Shown here: positions 9,241 to 19,380 of the stretch, piece after piece
Layout: every line of letters starts with the position of its first letter
How positions within the stretch are numbered: the first letter of the stretch is position 1
NCBI RefSeq assembly: GCF_026262505.1
Contig: NC_067208.1
Coordinates: forward strand, 12,719,962 to 12,783,961
Length of the DNA: 64,000 bases
DNA from: Trichomonas vaginalis G3
Lineage: Eukaryota; Parabasalia; Trichomonadida; Trichomonadidae
Direction: 5' to 3'
Notes under the pieces: model-generated
The model's database searches: none
What the model was told of the DNA's origin: nothing
Seen by the model: the letters and a program-made list of their open reading frames with translations, nothing else
Position numbers and translations under genes: made by a program

Positions 9241-10881
9241 ATGACGACTAACTATTTGGTGCCAAACACTAAACCGATTAATGGAAATGTATTTCATTCA
9301 TTTGAAAAGATAAATGAAATATTCGCAAAGAATGACGGTAGAAGATATTATAGAGAACTTGAAAGTTCATGCTATGACTCTGATACTCCATATTTTGATG
9401 ATAAACAAACTCATTTAAGAATTACAAATCCAGCTCATGATGTGAACCAATTAGGTGACACATATATTAAACGCAAAGTTAAAGCAACTCTAGTTTCAAA
9501 TAAAGCTTTCACATGTGATGCCGCTTTTAAATGCATGCGTTTATTCGTTGGTTACAAATCATCAAATCAAAGCTTTAAACAATTAGAAGTAGAAACCGAA
9601 AGAGGTGATGCCGGTTATCTTCAGATGGATTGCGCCCGTGAATCTTTCGCATTTGCAACATATAAACCAAAATCAGAAAGGAAAGTTAAAAAGTTTGTTC
9701 ATTCGTTATATAATAATGTTCAAAAATATGATAACTCAATATGTGGTAAATATATTGACCCTTCAGAAGTTTTCAAGAACGCAAATAAAGAAGTTGATAT
9801 CACTTTTGATATGATTATTCCGGTAAATGATTTGTTAGCATTTCAGGCGTTCGATGATTATCCTAAATCATTTGGTGATATCATTCTTAAATATTATGTT
9901 TTCAGGGATACTTTAGTATTTTGTCAGGTTGACCCGTTAAGAGTTGCTGATTTACAAAATTACGTTTATGAAAAGATAACTGATGAAAATTATGAAAAGA
10001 TTATGAATCATGTTTATAAATATGATCGCAAATTCCAACAAATCGGACTTCCTGCCAAATTAATTACAAGCTTAGCCGCTACATCTGCTGACGCAACAGT
10101 TGATGACGTTATTATTTCATGCACAAAGATGGAAGTTTTAGAGGATAAATGTATTACACCAGGATACGGTTTAATTGAAGAATCAGTTAAAGCAATACCA
10201 CGTTTATTCAGTAAGGAAGATCCATTCATGATTCCAGCTCAACATATTGACGTTCGTTCACTAAATGGAGGTTGCATCACTCCTGAAGGTATCAGCTCAG
10301 ATTTCTCATACGCTCTTCATAATGTTACAGATGTTGTGTTAACATTTCCGAAGAATGCAATGCAAAGAACAGTTTTAGAAAATCCAATGCTTCGAGGTCT
10401 TCAGGTCACTATAGATTCCAGAAACTTCCCCGATCAAGCGATGACCACAGTGGGTGACATATTCTTTACACGTATGCTTCAAGCTTCTGATTTAGATGGA
10501 GTGAATGAATGCACAGAAGAATACGAGGACTCATTAACTAGACCACTGAATGCAGATGATGGCACGCCATTAACTAGAACATGGAAAGACCAAACTTCAT
10601 TCTTATGCACTATTCCAGTTCAACGTGATGGAGCGGGTATATTCTTTGATGGATTAGAAACTTTCAACTCACAAGTTACAGTACAAGTGAAAGCTTATCC
10701 AATCATTCAGGGTGAAAATGACACTTACTGTTCAAAGGTGACAAATCCTCCTCAGGTTTGGTTTACTAGGACTACATATTGGACATGGACACCGGATGAA
10801 GGTTTGAAATATCATCCAACAGGTACACCACCACAGTATAGAAGTTCATATGATGAAATATTGATGAATAGAAATGTTTAA
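9241..10881 (+). CDS. Major capsid protein, double jelly-roll
   Basis: 546 aa, a normal length for polinton-like capsids. The sequence is almost all beta-strand and loop in type, with few helices. Segments shared with the element A capsid are a FVGY segment near residue 110, and a VDITFDMIIP...AFDDYPKSFGDI...YYV block near 180-225. Position directly before the packaging ATPase matches the usual morphogenesis module. The product would form pseudo-hexameric capsomers of an icosahedral shell. The start is chosen by the AT box TTATTTATTAATAAATG. The call combines length, predicted fold type, neighbourhood and similarity between elements; no alignment was run. Confidence 0.75.
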   Translation: MTTNYLVPNTKPINGNVFHSFEKINEIFAKNDGRRYYRELESSCYDSDTPYFDDKQTHLRITNPAHDVNQLGDTYIKRKVKATLVSNKAFTCDAAFKCMRLFVGYKSSNQSFKQLEVETERGDAGYLQMDCARESFAFATYKPKSERKVKKFVHSLYNNVQKYDNSICGKYIDPSEVFKNANKEVDITFDMIIPVNDLLAFQAFDDYPKSFGDIILKYYVFRDTLVFCQVDPLRVADLQNYVYEKITDENYEKIMNHVYKYDRKFQQIGLPAKLITSLAATSADATVDDVIISCTKMEVLEDKCITPGYGLIEESVKAIPRLFSKEDPFMIPAQHIDVRSLNGGCITPEGISSDFSYALHNVTDVVLTFPKNAMQRTVLENPMLRGLQVTIDSRNFPDQAMTTVGDIFFTRMLQASDLDGVNECTEEYEDSLTRPLNADDGTPLTRTWKDQTSFLCTIPVQRDGAGIFFDGLETFNSQVTVQVKAYPIIQGENDTYCSKVTNPPQVWFTRTTYWTWTPDEGLKYHPTGTPPQYRSSYDEILMNRNV

Positions 10882-10905
10882 AATTATAAATTTATTTTTG
10901 ATTAA

Positions 10906-11733
10906 ATGGATTTAAATTCATCCACCCCTTATGAAGAATTAGCAGGAGTATATAATACATACGTAGATGATATGATTAATGAAGCATTGAGTGATAATAG
11001 AAATGCTCTATCTAAGGAAAAATTAATGAAAATTCCATATTCTGAATGTTACTTAAATTCAATCACTGCAGCAATTGGTAAACAAAATAAAGGTAAAACA
11101 TTAACGATATTAAAACAAATTATCATTATTGCTAACACTTCTCCCTATTCACATGTGTTAATTTATATCAACCGTTCAGGTTCACCTTCAGATGATACAT
11201 TTGAATCTTTAAAGCATTTAATCAAAATTCCAATTATTTATTTATCACAAGAAGAAGCAGAAGATTATTTAAAAAACTTTTTAATGTATAAAGAATTATA
11301 TAATACAATCAAGAAGCAAGGATTAGAGGATAAAATTATTGATAAACAACGGGATGAATTATTTGAAACACTTTCTATTTCAAATTTTGATAGAGAATTT
11401 TTGCATTCACTCATTTTTCTAGATGATGCAGTGAATTCAAAACTAATAACAAATGAGAAATCATATTTTAATCAGTTATTAACTCAATGTCGACACATTC
11501 AGTGTTCATTCTTTATGGCTGTTCAATATTTCAAAGCATTAAGCACAAACATTAAATCAAATCTATCAACCCTTTTCATTTTCAGTGGGTTTAGTCGTCA
11601 ACAGTTGAACGTTATGCTTTATCAAGTGAATTTACCAATGAGCATTAATGAACTTTACACACAATATCAGCAATTAGGTGAACATGGAAAAATAATAGTT
11701 GATTTAAATAAAGGAGGTGTTAAATTTGATTAA
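10906..11733 (+). CDS. A32-type genome packaging ATPase
   Basis: 275 aa. Walker A GKQNKGKT at residues 58-65, a hydrophobic strand after it, and Walker B LIFLDD at 169-174. After Walker B comes the R-H-x-x-x-S/T-x-x-x-x-x-Q segment (CRHIQCSFFMAVQ), typical of FtsK/HerA-clade packaging motors of this lineage. It pumps DNA into preformed capsids using ATP. Only 24 bases follow the capsid gene, and the start has the TTTTTGATTAAATG box. Element D carries a broken counterpart at 58660-59523. Confidence 0.88.
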   Translation: MDLNSSTPYEELAGVYNTYVDDMINEALSDNRNALSKEKLMKIPYSECYLNSITAAIGKQNKGKTLTILKQIIIIANTSPYSHVLIYINRSGSPSDDTFESLKHLIKIPIIYLSQEEAEDYLKNFLMYKELYNTIKKQGLEDKIIDKQRDELFETLSISNFDREFLHSLIFLDDAVNSKLITNEKSYFNQLLTQCRHIQCSFFMAVQYFKALSTNIKSNLSTLFIFSGFSRQQLNVMLYQVNLPMSINELYTQYQQLGEHGKIIVDLNKGGVKFD

Positions 11734-11773
11734 CTTTTTATAATTAATTTTTATTTTTTATTTATAATTAAAC

Positions 11774-12673
11774 ATGACTGAAATAGCAAATCTTCTACAG
11801 GTTCCATTAAAACAAGGAACAAACAAAAAGGGTGCATATAATAGAACTATGAAAGTTCCTGATGGAATGAAAGAATTAGTTCATATTGTTGCTGGTCTTC
11901 AAAAAGATGTTAAACAAATGAGAAACGTTTTAACATTACCAGAAGCTCAAGCATATGCCAAACGTCATGGTCCAAATTGGGAAGCACACGAAGCAGACAT
12001 TACGGGTCCAAATGGAAAACCTGATGGTATAAATGAAGTTTTCGTTACTGATGGTCAAGGTAATATTAAAGTCATAAATGGTTATAAATTAACTATATCT
12101 GATTATCCTAAACGTAAAGCATATAATGAACGTTATCCTATGCAATTTGATGAAAATGGAAAAGCTGTTAAACAATACATTGGAGAAGGTGAAAATGGTC
12201 CAATTAATTCATACCGTCATAATCCATATTCTTATTTCAATGAAGAATTAAATGCTATTGAAGAGGGACCGGATGGATTACCACAATATTCTAACCAGTT
12301 TGATGGTCAATATGCAAATATTAGACCTGAAATTTCAGCTAAGAAATTCTTTAAAGTTGCTTTATTCGATCCAGTTTTCGCAAATGTTAAAGATGAACTT
12401 AAACAGCAATTCCAACCAATTATAGTAGCAAGAATTGCATCAGGGGCTTTATCTCAAGCATTCAAAGATTTAATGAAGAAACCATTATATCAGCAACGAG
12501 GTTTAACTTATGATTTAGTTAAGGAATCAGATAAAAGAAAATTTGAGAAATCAGATGATTATAAGAATGCAATTAATGAATATATTAGGTCTATTAATTA
12601 CAATGAACCAGCTAAAAATCAACTTCAAGAACAAATACAGGGAATAATAGATTCAAAACTTCCAGCAAAATAA
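11774..12673 (+). CDS. Conserved-looking 299-aa virion protein
   Basis: Begins [15 protein letters not shown]. Residues 45-110 include a helical YAKRHGPNW segment and a D/G/N-rich stretch ([19 protein letters not shown]) followed by [19 protein letters not shown], which looks like a calcium-loop-like turn and a conserved signature. The C-terminal half is helical and charged. Placement between ATPase and other morphogenesis genes suggests a structural role. I do not recognise a named family and see no catalytic motif. Confidence 0.6.
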   Translation: MTEIANLLQVPLKQGTNKKGAYNRTMKVPDGMKELVHIVAGLQKDVKQMRNVLTLPEAQAYAKRHGPNWEAHEADITGPNGKPDGINEVFVTDGQGNIKVINGYKLTISDYPKRKAYNERYPMQFDENGKAVKQYIGEGENGPINSYRHNPYSYFNEELNAIEEGPDGLPQYSNQFDGQYANIRPEISAKKFFKVALFDPVFANVKDELKQQFQPIIVARIASGALSQAFKDLMKKPLYQQRGLTYDLVKESDKRKFEKSDDYKNAINEYIRSINYNEPAKNQLQEQIQGIIDSKLPAK

Positions 12674-12706
12674 AAGTTCAAATATATTTTTTTTATTCGA
12701 ATATAA

Positions 12707-13378
12707 ATGAGAAGACGTTTCACTAGTCAAAAGAACACTAACGCAAAAGCAGAGATTACGGTTGGTTATAACGTAAATGATGATAAATCACGAATTATTC
12801 AAAATGTTAAAGTTAATGTTAGCCCTGAATTAACAAGGTCAGCAACTCAACCAAATTTATTAACTCGTGACTTACCGAAGAATGAGGAGAATGAAGAAAA
12901 CCATGAGAATGGAGACCCAATCATTTTATCTGAACCCGGTAAAGAACCTGTTGAAATTCCCACTTATCCAACATACCCCCCACCTCTTTCATCAAACATC
13001 GAGAACCCATATAAAATAGACATTAATTCTGAATTAATGAAAATTTACCGTGATATAATAATTAATAATTATGATTCAATAATAAATTTAATTGACCAAT
13101 CCGGTTTAATTATTTTACCTTATGAATCATTAATTCACATTATCGCCATTCTTTGTGATGTTCAAGATTCAGACGTTAAGATTCAATTTTTCATAGATGA
13201 TGAGGTTTCATGCTGCGGAATAGTTGCAAAAATAAATCCTATAAAGGATATTAGCACAATTAAGATATCAAAGAACGGAACAACAACTGAACTTCATTTA
13301 ACATATAATGATATTTATAATAAAATAGTTGATGAATATAAAATATCACTTGAAAAATTCTTTGTTAAGGCTATTTAA
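12707..13378 (+). CDS. Accessory protein with basic start, shared by elements
   Basis: 223 aa. Basic N-terminus (MRRRFTSQKN), a disordered middle with NVKVNVSP, an acidic stretch and PTYPTYPPP, then a folded C-terminal part from about residue 105: a YDSIINLIDQSGLIIL-type segment, VQIQFF-like strands and a conserved Cys pair (SCCG near 165). Element D has the same order at 59948-60558, including ECCG, and element A has a matching start at 1-227. The role is unknown. The stop overlaps the stop of the convergent gene at 13375. Confidence 0.6.
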   Translation: MRRRFTSQKNTNAKAEITVGYNVNDDKSRIIQNVKVNVSPELTRSATQPNLLTRDLPKNEENEENHENGDPIILSEPGKEPVEIPTYPTYPPPLSSNIENPYKIDINSELMKIYRDIIINNYDSIINLIDQSGLIILPYESLIHIIAILCDVQDSDVKIQFFIDDEVSCCGIVAKINPIKDISTIKISKNGTTTELHLTYNDIYNKIVDEYKISLEKFFVKAI

Positions 13379-13854
13379 TATTCAAGCATTAACATTATCG
13401 AATAATAATCCTTTGAATCATAATCAATAATAATTGACCTTTCACCAGTTTCTATCGTTTGTTTTATTTCTTTTTGTTCCCCACTATCCGGATCGGTCAT
13501 TGTAATTGTTTTTGTTATAGTATCAGCTTTATCTTTAACTTCAATCTTTTTTCCATCGGGATATTTAAACCAAAATTCCAAAAATTCGATATTGTCAATC
13601 TGTTCATATTTTAATCTATCAATTACATTTTTAATACCATCTGAAAATCTTATGAAATGGTCATTATATGGGTTTGATTGAACTAAATTTGAATGGAGTG
13701 AAATATAACCTGTTGATGAATATGACACTGACTCATATTTTCTGAAAACACTAAAATTTATAACATGAATGAATTTCTTATTCGTTGAATTTATGAATTC
13801 TTGAGGTAATCTTATTCTAGTTTTATTTATCACTGGAAAATAACGCTTTACCAT
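13375..13854 (-). CDS. 159-aa minor virion protein, shared family
   Basis: Start chosen at 13854 (MVKRYFPVINKTRIRLPQEF) because the AT box lies just upstream; the frame is open further. The end part has EFWFKYPDGKKIEV and a final YYSIMLMLEY. The 282-aa protein of element C (47906-48754) has the equivalent VWFTTDGRKRIIP and a final YLELSFIYNY in the same order, and element D has a broken relative. The family therefore recurs in three elements. The strand-rich pattern would suit a capsid vertex or minor capsid protein, but that is inference. Confidence 0.55.
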   Translation of the reverse strand: MVKRYFPVINKTRIRLPQEFINSTNKKFIHVINFSVFRKYESVSYSSTGYISLHSNLVQSNPYNDHFIRFSDGIKNVIDRLKYEQIDNIEFLEFWFKYPDGKKIEVKDKADTITKTITMTDPDSGEQKEIKQTIETGERSIIIDYDSKDYYSIMLMLEY

Positions 13855-13873
13855 ATTTTTAATCGTAATAAAA
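13855..13873. promoter_or_regulatory. Bidirectional AT start box, element B
   Basis: Nineteen bases between divergent start codons, reading ATTTTTAATCGTAATAAAA. It has the same layout as the boxes in elements A, C and D. Confidence 0.65.
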
Positions 13874-14582
13874 ATGTCAATTATCAATATTATTTCGAAT
13901 AATAACTGTGAATTAAATTTAACAGTTAGCGGAATTTATAATGTTACTCTCGTTTCTGTGAGTGGTAAATTTAATCCCATTCTTTTAGACCCTTCAGATT
14001 ATATATCATTTATTAAAGATGACCATGAAAAAACGTATGATATGTATATAAATAATGTGATAGCGAAATGGATATTAACATGATTTTAAGTTATTTAAAT
14101 GAATCATTTATCGTATGGTATGAAGAAAATTTTAAATCAAAACCTGATAAACTTTTTGAACTTGATGAAATAAATAACCTTATTAAATTCCCGCTGAAAA
14201 TTAAATTTTGTACTCCTCATCTTCGTTCATTGTTGGGGATATTAAATTTTGAAAAAGATGTTGGGATGTTTTGTATTCTGACACTGGTTCCAATTTCATT
14301 TTAATCAAATGTGATAAAGTTAATACCCCAATGAGATTTTCACATCAAACATTAGACCCTAACTCTTATCCATCAATACAAAACATTTTATCCATCAACT
14401 TAAACACATTTTCTTTATCATATCCGTTTCAATTATCCGGGAATTCATTTATTCTTCATTCAAAAGATTTATCAAATATTAAATTTAGAATAACTGACCT
14501 ATTTGATTGTGATTTAGAATTTATGAATGAAATATTATGGCAATTTCAAATAGAGAAAATAGCTGATGAGATAACGGATTAA
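13874..14582 (+). pseudogene. Capsid-accessory gene remnant, shared family
   Basis: A locus whose parts correspond in order to the element D gene at 60822-61585: an N-terminal strand-rich domain, a block with PLKIKF/FKIPRM-type residues and LLG, and a late segment with the pattern L-x-x-I/M-x-F-R-I/L-x-D. The locus is broken, about twice. Presence beside fibre and capsid genes in both elements suggests a virion component. It is one of the few damaged spots in element B. Confidence 0.5.
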
Positions 14583-14605
14583 ATATTTATTTTAAATCGT
14601 AATAA

Positions 14606-15652
14606 ATGATTAAACAACAGCAACTTAAGGCGCAAAGCACCCAGGTCCTTCAGACCATTACATACGCCATATATGCATATAATTCAAAGACGGCAGAACA
14701 AACGCAAAGGTTGAAATATGGAGATTTGGAGATAGTATTGAAAAATGACCGTTTCGAATTCGTTTGCAAAGGTGGTGCAGTGATATCAAATATAAAAGAA
14801 ATTTTATTTATGAATTCAAAAATTAAAGGAATAACGGATGATATAACATCAATTCCACCAGAAGAACAGAGATATTACGCATTAAATGCATTTCCTAAAG
14901 TTTTGAAGATTGGAAGATTTAATTTAAATGAGGAATTCATAGAAGGTTTCCTAAATGACATAATGAAGAGGGTGGATAAGGAATACGTGGATAGTGAATT
15001 AAATAAGAAGGCAAATTTGGTTTATGTTGATGAAAAAGATAATGAAATTAAAGAAAAGGTTGAATGGTATCATGAATGGACATTGGAGACTTTTAAAGTT
15101 AAAGCTGATACAGCATGGGTTTCAGGATGTTTAGACCTTAAAGCAGATAAAACTTATGTAGATGAAAATTATGCAAAGAAGTCGGAAGTAAATGATGAGA
15201 TTACAAGCATGAAAAATGAAATACTTCAAACATTATATCCTGTTGGTTCTATTTATACGTCAATGAATTCAACAAATCCAGCAACAGTTCTGGGTTTTGG
15301 TACGTGGAAGCAGATTGTAGATAAATTCTTATACTGTGCTAGATATTCAAAGCAAACAGGAGGTTCGAAGAAAATTAAAGAAGCAAACCTTCCACCGCAC
15401 ACTCATACAGGAACTACAAACTTTTCTGGCGACCATAGCCACTCATTAAGAGACCACCCATTATACAACTCAGACTATAAAGCTGGCAATGACGTTTTAT
15501 CTCCATCTTATAACAATGCAGCAAAAAAGACTTTTCGACAAACTGAACCGGGAGGAAATCATGTCCATACTTTCACAACAAATCCAACAGGCTTGGGTAA
15601 AGATTACATGCCACCATTTGTGACTGTATTCGCATGGTACCGCGTTCATTGA
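14606..15652 (+). CDS. Phage-type fibre protein with HxH tip
   Basis: 348 aa. Residues 1-60 form a block (YGDLEIVLKNDRFEF) also seen at the start of the element C and D fibres, probably the virion anchor. Residues 120-205 are a helical shaft with repeated DKxYVD and KADK units. The tip (210-348) opens YPVGSIYTSMNS, continues LGFGTWKQI, and holds HTH, HSH and HVH motifs before ending FAWYRVH. Tips of this layout occur in phage tail fibres, and in phage T4 long tail fibres HxH motifs bind metal along the needle. It likely serves in receptor binding. A triloop hairpin follows the stop. Confidence 0.8.
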   Translation: MIKQQQLKAQSTQVLQTITYAIYAYNSKTAEQTQRLKYGDLEIVLKNDRFEFVCKGGAVISNIKEILFMNSKIKGITDDITSIPPEEQRYYALNAFPKVLKIGRFNLNEEFIEGFLNDIMKRVDKEYVDSELNKKANLVYVDEKDNEIKEKVEWYHEWTLETFKVKADTAWVSGCLDLKADKTYVDENYAKKSEVNDEITSMKNEILQTLYPVGSIYTSMNSTNPATVLGFGTWKQIVDKFLYCARYSKQTGGSKKIKEANLPPHTHTGTTNFSGDHSHSLRDHPLYNSDYKAGNDVLSPSYNNAAKKTFRQTEPGGNHVHTFTTNPTGLGKDYMPPFVTVFAWYRVH

Positions 15653-15660
15653 ACGTGCTT

Positions 15661-15685
15661 GAGCCCAGACCTTTGGGTCAGGGCT
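15661..15685 (+). terminator. GC-rich hairpin after fibre gene
   Basis: AGCCC (15662-15666) pairs with GGGCT (15681-15685), and an inner GACC pairs with GGTC around a TTT-containing loop. It starts nine bases after the fibre stop. In such AT-rich DNA this is unusual and suggests a 3'-end signal. Confidence 0.55.
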
Positions 15686-15753
15686 TACCGAATGAACTAA
15701 ATATATTTTATGTCTGTAATTAATTAGGTAATGAAGTAATGGATGAACTGCAG

Positions 15754-16076
15754 AAATATATTTTATCGTTAATGTTTACGTTAATGGTTTTTAGGTTATT
15801 CAATAATTAATTATTTTTGAAGAACTGAAGGTGTCACCACGTCACCATGTGTCACCAGGTTAATTAACTTCTCTTAAAATTACTGACAACATGACATTTT
15901 GACAACAGTCCTGGAAATATATTTTATCGTTAATGTTTACGTTAATGGTTTTTAGGTTATTCAATAATTAATTACTTTTGAAGAACTGAAGGTGTCACCA
16001 CGTCACCATGTGTCACCAGGTTAATTAACTTCTCTTAAAATTACTGACAACATGACATTTTGACAACAGTCCTGGA
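15754..16076 (+). repeat. Two 161-bp direct repeats upstream of KilA-N gene
   Basis: Copies start at 15754 and 15915 and are almost identical. Each holds AAATATATTTTATCG, a TTAATTAA palindrome and three spaced GTCACC words. The later part of each unit is homologous, in inverted orientation, to the 126-bp satellite from 19404. A third copy lies at 16850. This gap has no gene. Confidence 0.9.
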
Positions 16077-16155
16077 AATATGATGTAGTCCAAAAATAAA
16101 GTTAGTTTTAAAATTATTTATTCTTATTTTTTTTATTTTGTATGTAAGAACAGAA

Positions 16156-16815
16156 ATGTCAGTCGAAGCAAAAACATTCACGAACAAATCTAATGGCGAA
16201 ACATTCACAAAAGGCACTTATAATGGTATTGAAGTCTTACGTAGAGACAAGGATGGTTACATTAATGCAACAAATATGTGTCAGCCGTTTAGGAAAGACT
16301 TTAGAAAGTTGTTGGAAAATAAGTCCTGGGAAGAGTATTATAAGGCATTTTGTGAAGAATATAGCAACCGTCGGAATTCCGGCGGTTGGTTTTTATACAA
16401 AATTCATGCGGGAATTCCTGATGAAATCAAACAGGTTAGAGGAACGTATGTAGACCCAAGACTTATAAACTATATAGCAATGTGGGCTTCTCCAAAATAT
16501 TGCATAGCAGTTGGAAAAATTATGGACTCCATAGACAAGAAAGTTCATGAGAAATTAGATGAAGAAGAACTCGAAGATACAGTAGAGAATGCTAAACATT
16601 TGTTTGAAGAAGTTGGAAAAATGTGTGAAAAACAATTAGAACATGAACGTGAGATATGTTATGGTTGTAGAGATTCTCCATACGAACTAGACCAATGGGA
16701 ACAAGAAGATTTAAAGAGAGAATTTAGAGAATATGAACTCGCTAAGATAGCATTAGAAACTGCAGAAAAGAAGTTAAAAGTTTGGGGTCGTTTTGTACAA
16801 AAATATTGTGAGTAA
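16156..16815 (+). CDS. KilA-N domain DNA-binding protein
   Basis: 219 aa from the ATG at 16156 (the frame is open slightly further upstream but lacks ATG). The KilA-N domain spans residues 20-127: GTYNGIEVLRRDKDGYINAT, then W-x-x-Y, and the signature GTYVDPRLINYIAMWASP (97-113). After it come an acidic helix, a C-x-x-C pair (CYGC) and a long charged helix. KilA-N proteins bind DNA and are common in large DNA viruses and phages as regulators. Here it sits among repeated sequence that could be its target. The 160-bp repeats flank it on both sides. Confidence 0.9.
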   Translation: MSVEAKTFTNKSNGETFTKGTYNGIEVLRRDKDGYINATNMCQPFRKDFRKLLENKSWEEYYKAFCEEYSNRRNSGGWFLYKIHAGIPDEIKQVRGTYVDPRLINYIAMWASPKYCIAVGKIMDSIDKKVHEKLDEEELEDTVENAKHLFEEVGKMCEKQLEHEREICYGCRDSPYELDQWEQEDLKREFREYELAKIALETAEKKLKVWGRFVQKYCE

Positions 16816-16849
16816 ATGAACCATTTATTTTTATCATAAACGACCAAAA

Positions 16850-17040
16850 ATATATTTTATCGTTAATGGTTTCAGGTTATTCAATTATGATTTATTTTTG
16901 AATAACTGAAGGTGTCACCACGTCACCATGTGTCACCAGGTTAATTAACTTCTCTTAAAATTACTGACAACATGACATTTTGACAACAGTCCAGGAAATA
17001 TGATGCAGTCCAAAAATAAAGTTAGTTTTAAAATTATTTT
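16850..17040 (+). repeat. Third intergenic repeat copy, upstream of primase-helicase
   Basis: The same GTCACC-rich unit as at 15754-16076, with the same following stretch (AGTCCAAAAATAAAGTTAG) that precedes the KilA-N gene. The KilA-N and primase genes therefore share a duplicated upstream region of about 190 bases. Confidence 0.88.
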
Positions 17041-17061
17041 TATTTTTTTATTCCTATATAA

Positions 17062-19380
17062 ATGACAGCAACAAACAACAACAACAACAGCAACTATATC
17101 GTTTCTGATGAAAAAGTTATTGATTCATTAGCTGAGGAATTAGTTGTGGCAGAAACTAAAACCCTCAACGAAAGAATTGGTGAAAACAAGATTGATTTAC
17201 ATAACTACCTCAAACACGATGGAGGAAGAGGAAGGAAAACTGGTATGGCTTTATTAGTAAATAAAATTTCAAATTTAACGATTATAGATGTTGATATCAA
17301 TAAATCATACAATGATGAACTTAAAGAAACAGTTAGAAAAGATATTTTATCAAAACTTTCGGATAAAGATGTTATCGTTAAAACTGCTTCAGGAGGTCTT
17401 CACATTTATTGCAACACCAATTTCTTCTATTCAGTTTCGAACAGAATGATTAAATGTTATTCCTGCAATGATTATGATATTGACATAATGACTTCTATGG
17501 ATGATTCAAAGCGTTCTTTAGTAGTTATGGCTGATTCAAGAGTTCGCAAGAATGCAACAGAACCAATCAATACATACTCATTCATTTGTGGAAGTTACGA
17601 TTCAACATTAACTAGAACAGTAAACGATATATTAAATGATTTGAATATTAAGGTAAGAGTTGAACAGAAGAACGAAGAAATAAAGAGTATAATGAATGAA
17701 AACAAAGATGTAAACATTGACGATAAACTTGCCCAGAGCATAGTTGATGGCATCAGTGATTTTGAAGTACATAATGACGGTGGAAACATGAATTTAGAAA
17801 AAGAAGTTACATTATTCACACTGTTTCAAGCAATTAATTCGTTACCTAATCATTTAATTAATGAAGCATACGATAACGTTTATAACTTCTGCAATTTAAC
17901 TGAAAATGCAAAAAGTAATTTTGAAAAAGCACGTAGTAGATATGCACATTTAATGACTTCTCCATTTGTTTTGGTGAAGATTCTAAAACTATACCAAAAA
18001 GAATATTATGATGAATACGTTTTACCTTTATTACGTAAGCCAAAAATAACATTTGATATAAAACTTGATGACTCGTTTTTGATAACAGATATTAGACGCA
18101 AGGCTGAAAATCATCAGTATAAAAACAGTTCTGAAGTAATTGAGGATTTATCACGTGTAATCCGTTTTGTAGATTGTGGAAATAAATATTTCATTCAGAA
18201 AGATTATAATATCCACGACAAAATGAATCAAATATCATTCGTTCTTCAATCAAACATGAAAGAGTCACTTAAAATGATTAAATTATTTAAAGAAGAAGGT
18301 AAAACAATAACAGCATGGGAAGTACTATTAAATCAATTGTCTTCATTAACCGTTAAGGGTGTTTGCTTTAAATCTGATTCTCCAGATGTTTTCTCAACGT
18401 TTCAGGGTTATAAATACAACGTTCTCGAAAAACCAGATTACTCAAAAATTGAGATGTTTATGAATTTCATTAAAGATGCCATTTGTGATAATAACGATGA
18501 AGTGTATAAATACCTTCTCGGCTGGATTGCATCAATGATTCAACATCCTGGAATCAAGAATGAAACAGCAATTATTTTGAAAGGACTTCAGGGAACAGGT
18601 AAAAACAGATTTACAGACATTATTTCTGAACTTCTCGCTGGTTATTCATGTAAAAACATTACTGAAATAAGTGAGCTAACGGGTAATTTCAATTCAGTAG
18701 TTGAGAATAAAATGTTTCTTGTACTTAATGAACTCAAGAATGTGGGTGAAGATAGACTCGCAAACTTCAACGCTTTGAAATCAATTATTACGGATAATGA
18801 GATTAGAATTAATGAAAAGAATCAACCCAGAAGAACCGCTCAGAATGTTGCCAATTTCATTTTCGTAACTAATAATGTTTACCCTGTCAAAATTGAAGTT
18901 GGAGACAGAAGATACGTAGTTTTAAGAGTTAATGGTAAATTCAAGGGTCAATTTGATTACTTCAAGAATTTAATGAATTCATGCACAAAGGAATTTTATG
19001 ATAATTTACTGACGTATTTTATGCAATATGACCTTTCATCATTTAATGTACGAATCATACCGATGACTGAAGCCAAACAAGATTTAATAGAATTATCAAC
19101 AAATCCTTTAGATGTATGGATAATTACACATTATGATGAATTGTGTGCAGGTATGACGTGTGAAAATGCTCTATTCTGCAAACCATCAGACATGAAAGAC
19201 AAAAACTTTCAAATGAGCATTAAGGATAAATGTGATAGGAAACAGAGAAGAATAGATGGTAAACAAACACGGTGTTATGTTTTGAAAGAAGAAATGAAAG
19301 GATTATATAAACAGGTTGAACCAAACGATAATGATGATTTATTTACTGACGATGAAATACCGGTAAATGAAGCTTTATAA
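17062..19380 (+). CDS. Primase (AEP type)-SF3 helicase
   Basis: 772 aa. N-terminal primase-polymerase domain: LTIIDVDIN with DxD at residues 76-78, SGGLHIY at 110-116 and DIDIM at 139-143, in the order expected for archaeo-eukaryotic primases. C-terminal SF3 helicase: Walker A GLQGTGKN at 508-515, Walker B VLNEL near 554-558, the sensor segment FIFVTNN at 599-605 and arginine finger GDRR at 614-617. The protein would open and prime the element's own replication origin. It is the last gene of element B, with the satellite starting 24 bases after its stop. All motifs are present, so it looks functional. Confidence 0.92.
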   Translation: MTATNNNNNSNYIVSDEKVIDSLAEELVVAETKTLNERIGENKIDLHNYLKHDGGRGRKTGMALLVNKISNLTIIDVDINKSYNDELKETVRKDILSKLSDKDVIVKTASGGLHIYCNTNFFYSVSNRMIKCYSCNDYDIDIMTSMDDSKRSLVVMADSRVRKNATEPINTYSFICGSYDSTLTRTVNDILNDLNIKVRVEQKNEEIKSIMNENKDVNIDDKLAQSIVDGISDFEVHNDGGNMNLEKEVTLFTLFQAINSLPNHLINEAYDNVYNFCNLTENAKSNFEKARSRYAHLMTSPFVLVKILKLYQKEYYDEYVLPLLRKPKITFDIKLDDSFLITDIRRKAENHQYKNSSEVIEDLSRVIRFVDCGNKYFIQKDYNIHDKMNQISFVLQSNMKESLKMIKLFKEEGKTITAWEVLLNQLSSLTVKGVCFKSDSPDVFSTFQGYKYNVLEKPDYSKIEMFMNFIKDAICDNNDEVYKYLLGWIASMIQHPGIKNETAIILKGLQGTGKNRFTDIISELLAGYSCKNITEISELTGNFNSVVENKMFLVLNELKNVGEDRLANFNALKSIITDNEIRINEKNQPRRTAQNVANFIFVTNNVYPVKIEVGDRRYVVLRVNGKFKGQFDYFKNLMNSCTKEFYDNLLTYFMQYDLSSFNVRIIPMTEAKQDLIELSTNPLDVWIITHYDELCAGMTCENALFCKPSDMKDKNFQMSIKDKCDRKQRRIDGKQTRCYVLKEEMKGLYKQVEPNDNDDLFTDDEIPVNEAL

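Noticed and set aside
16367-16391. Palindrome within the KilA-N gene (CCGTCGGAATTCCGGCGG)
   Set aside because: Imperfect and inside coding sequence; codon constraints explain it well enough.
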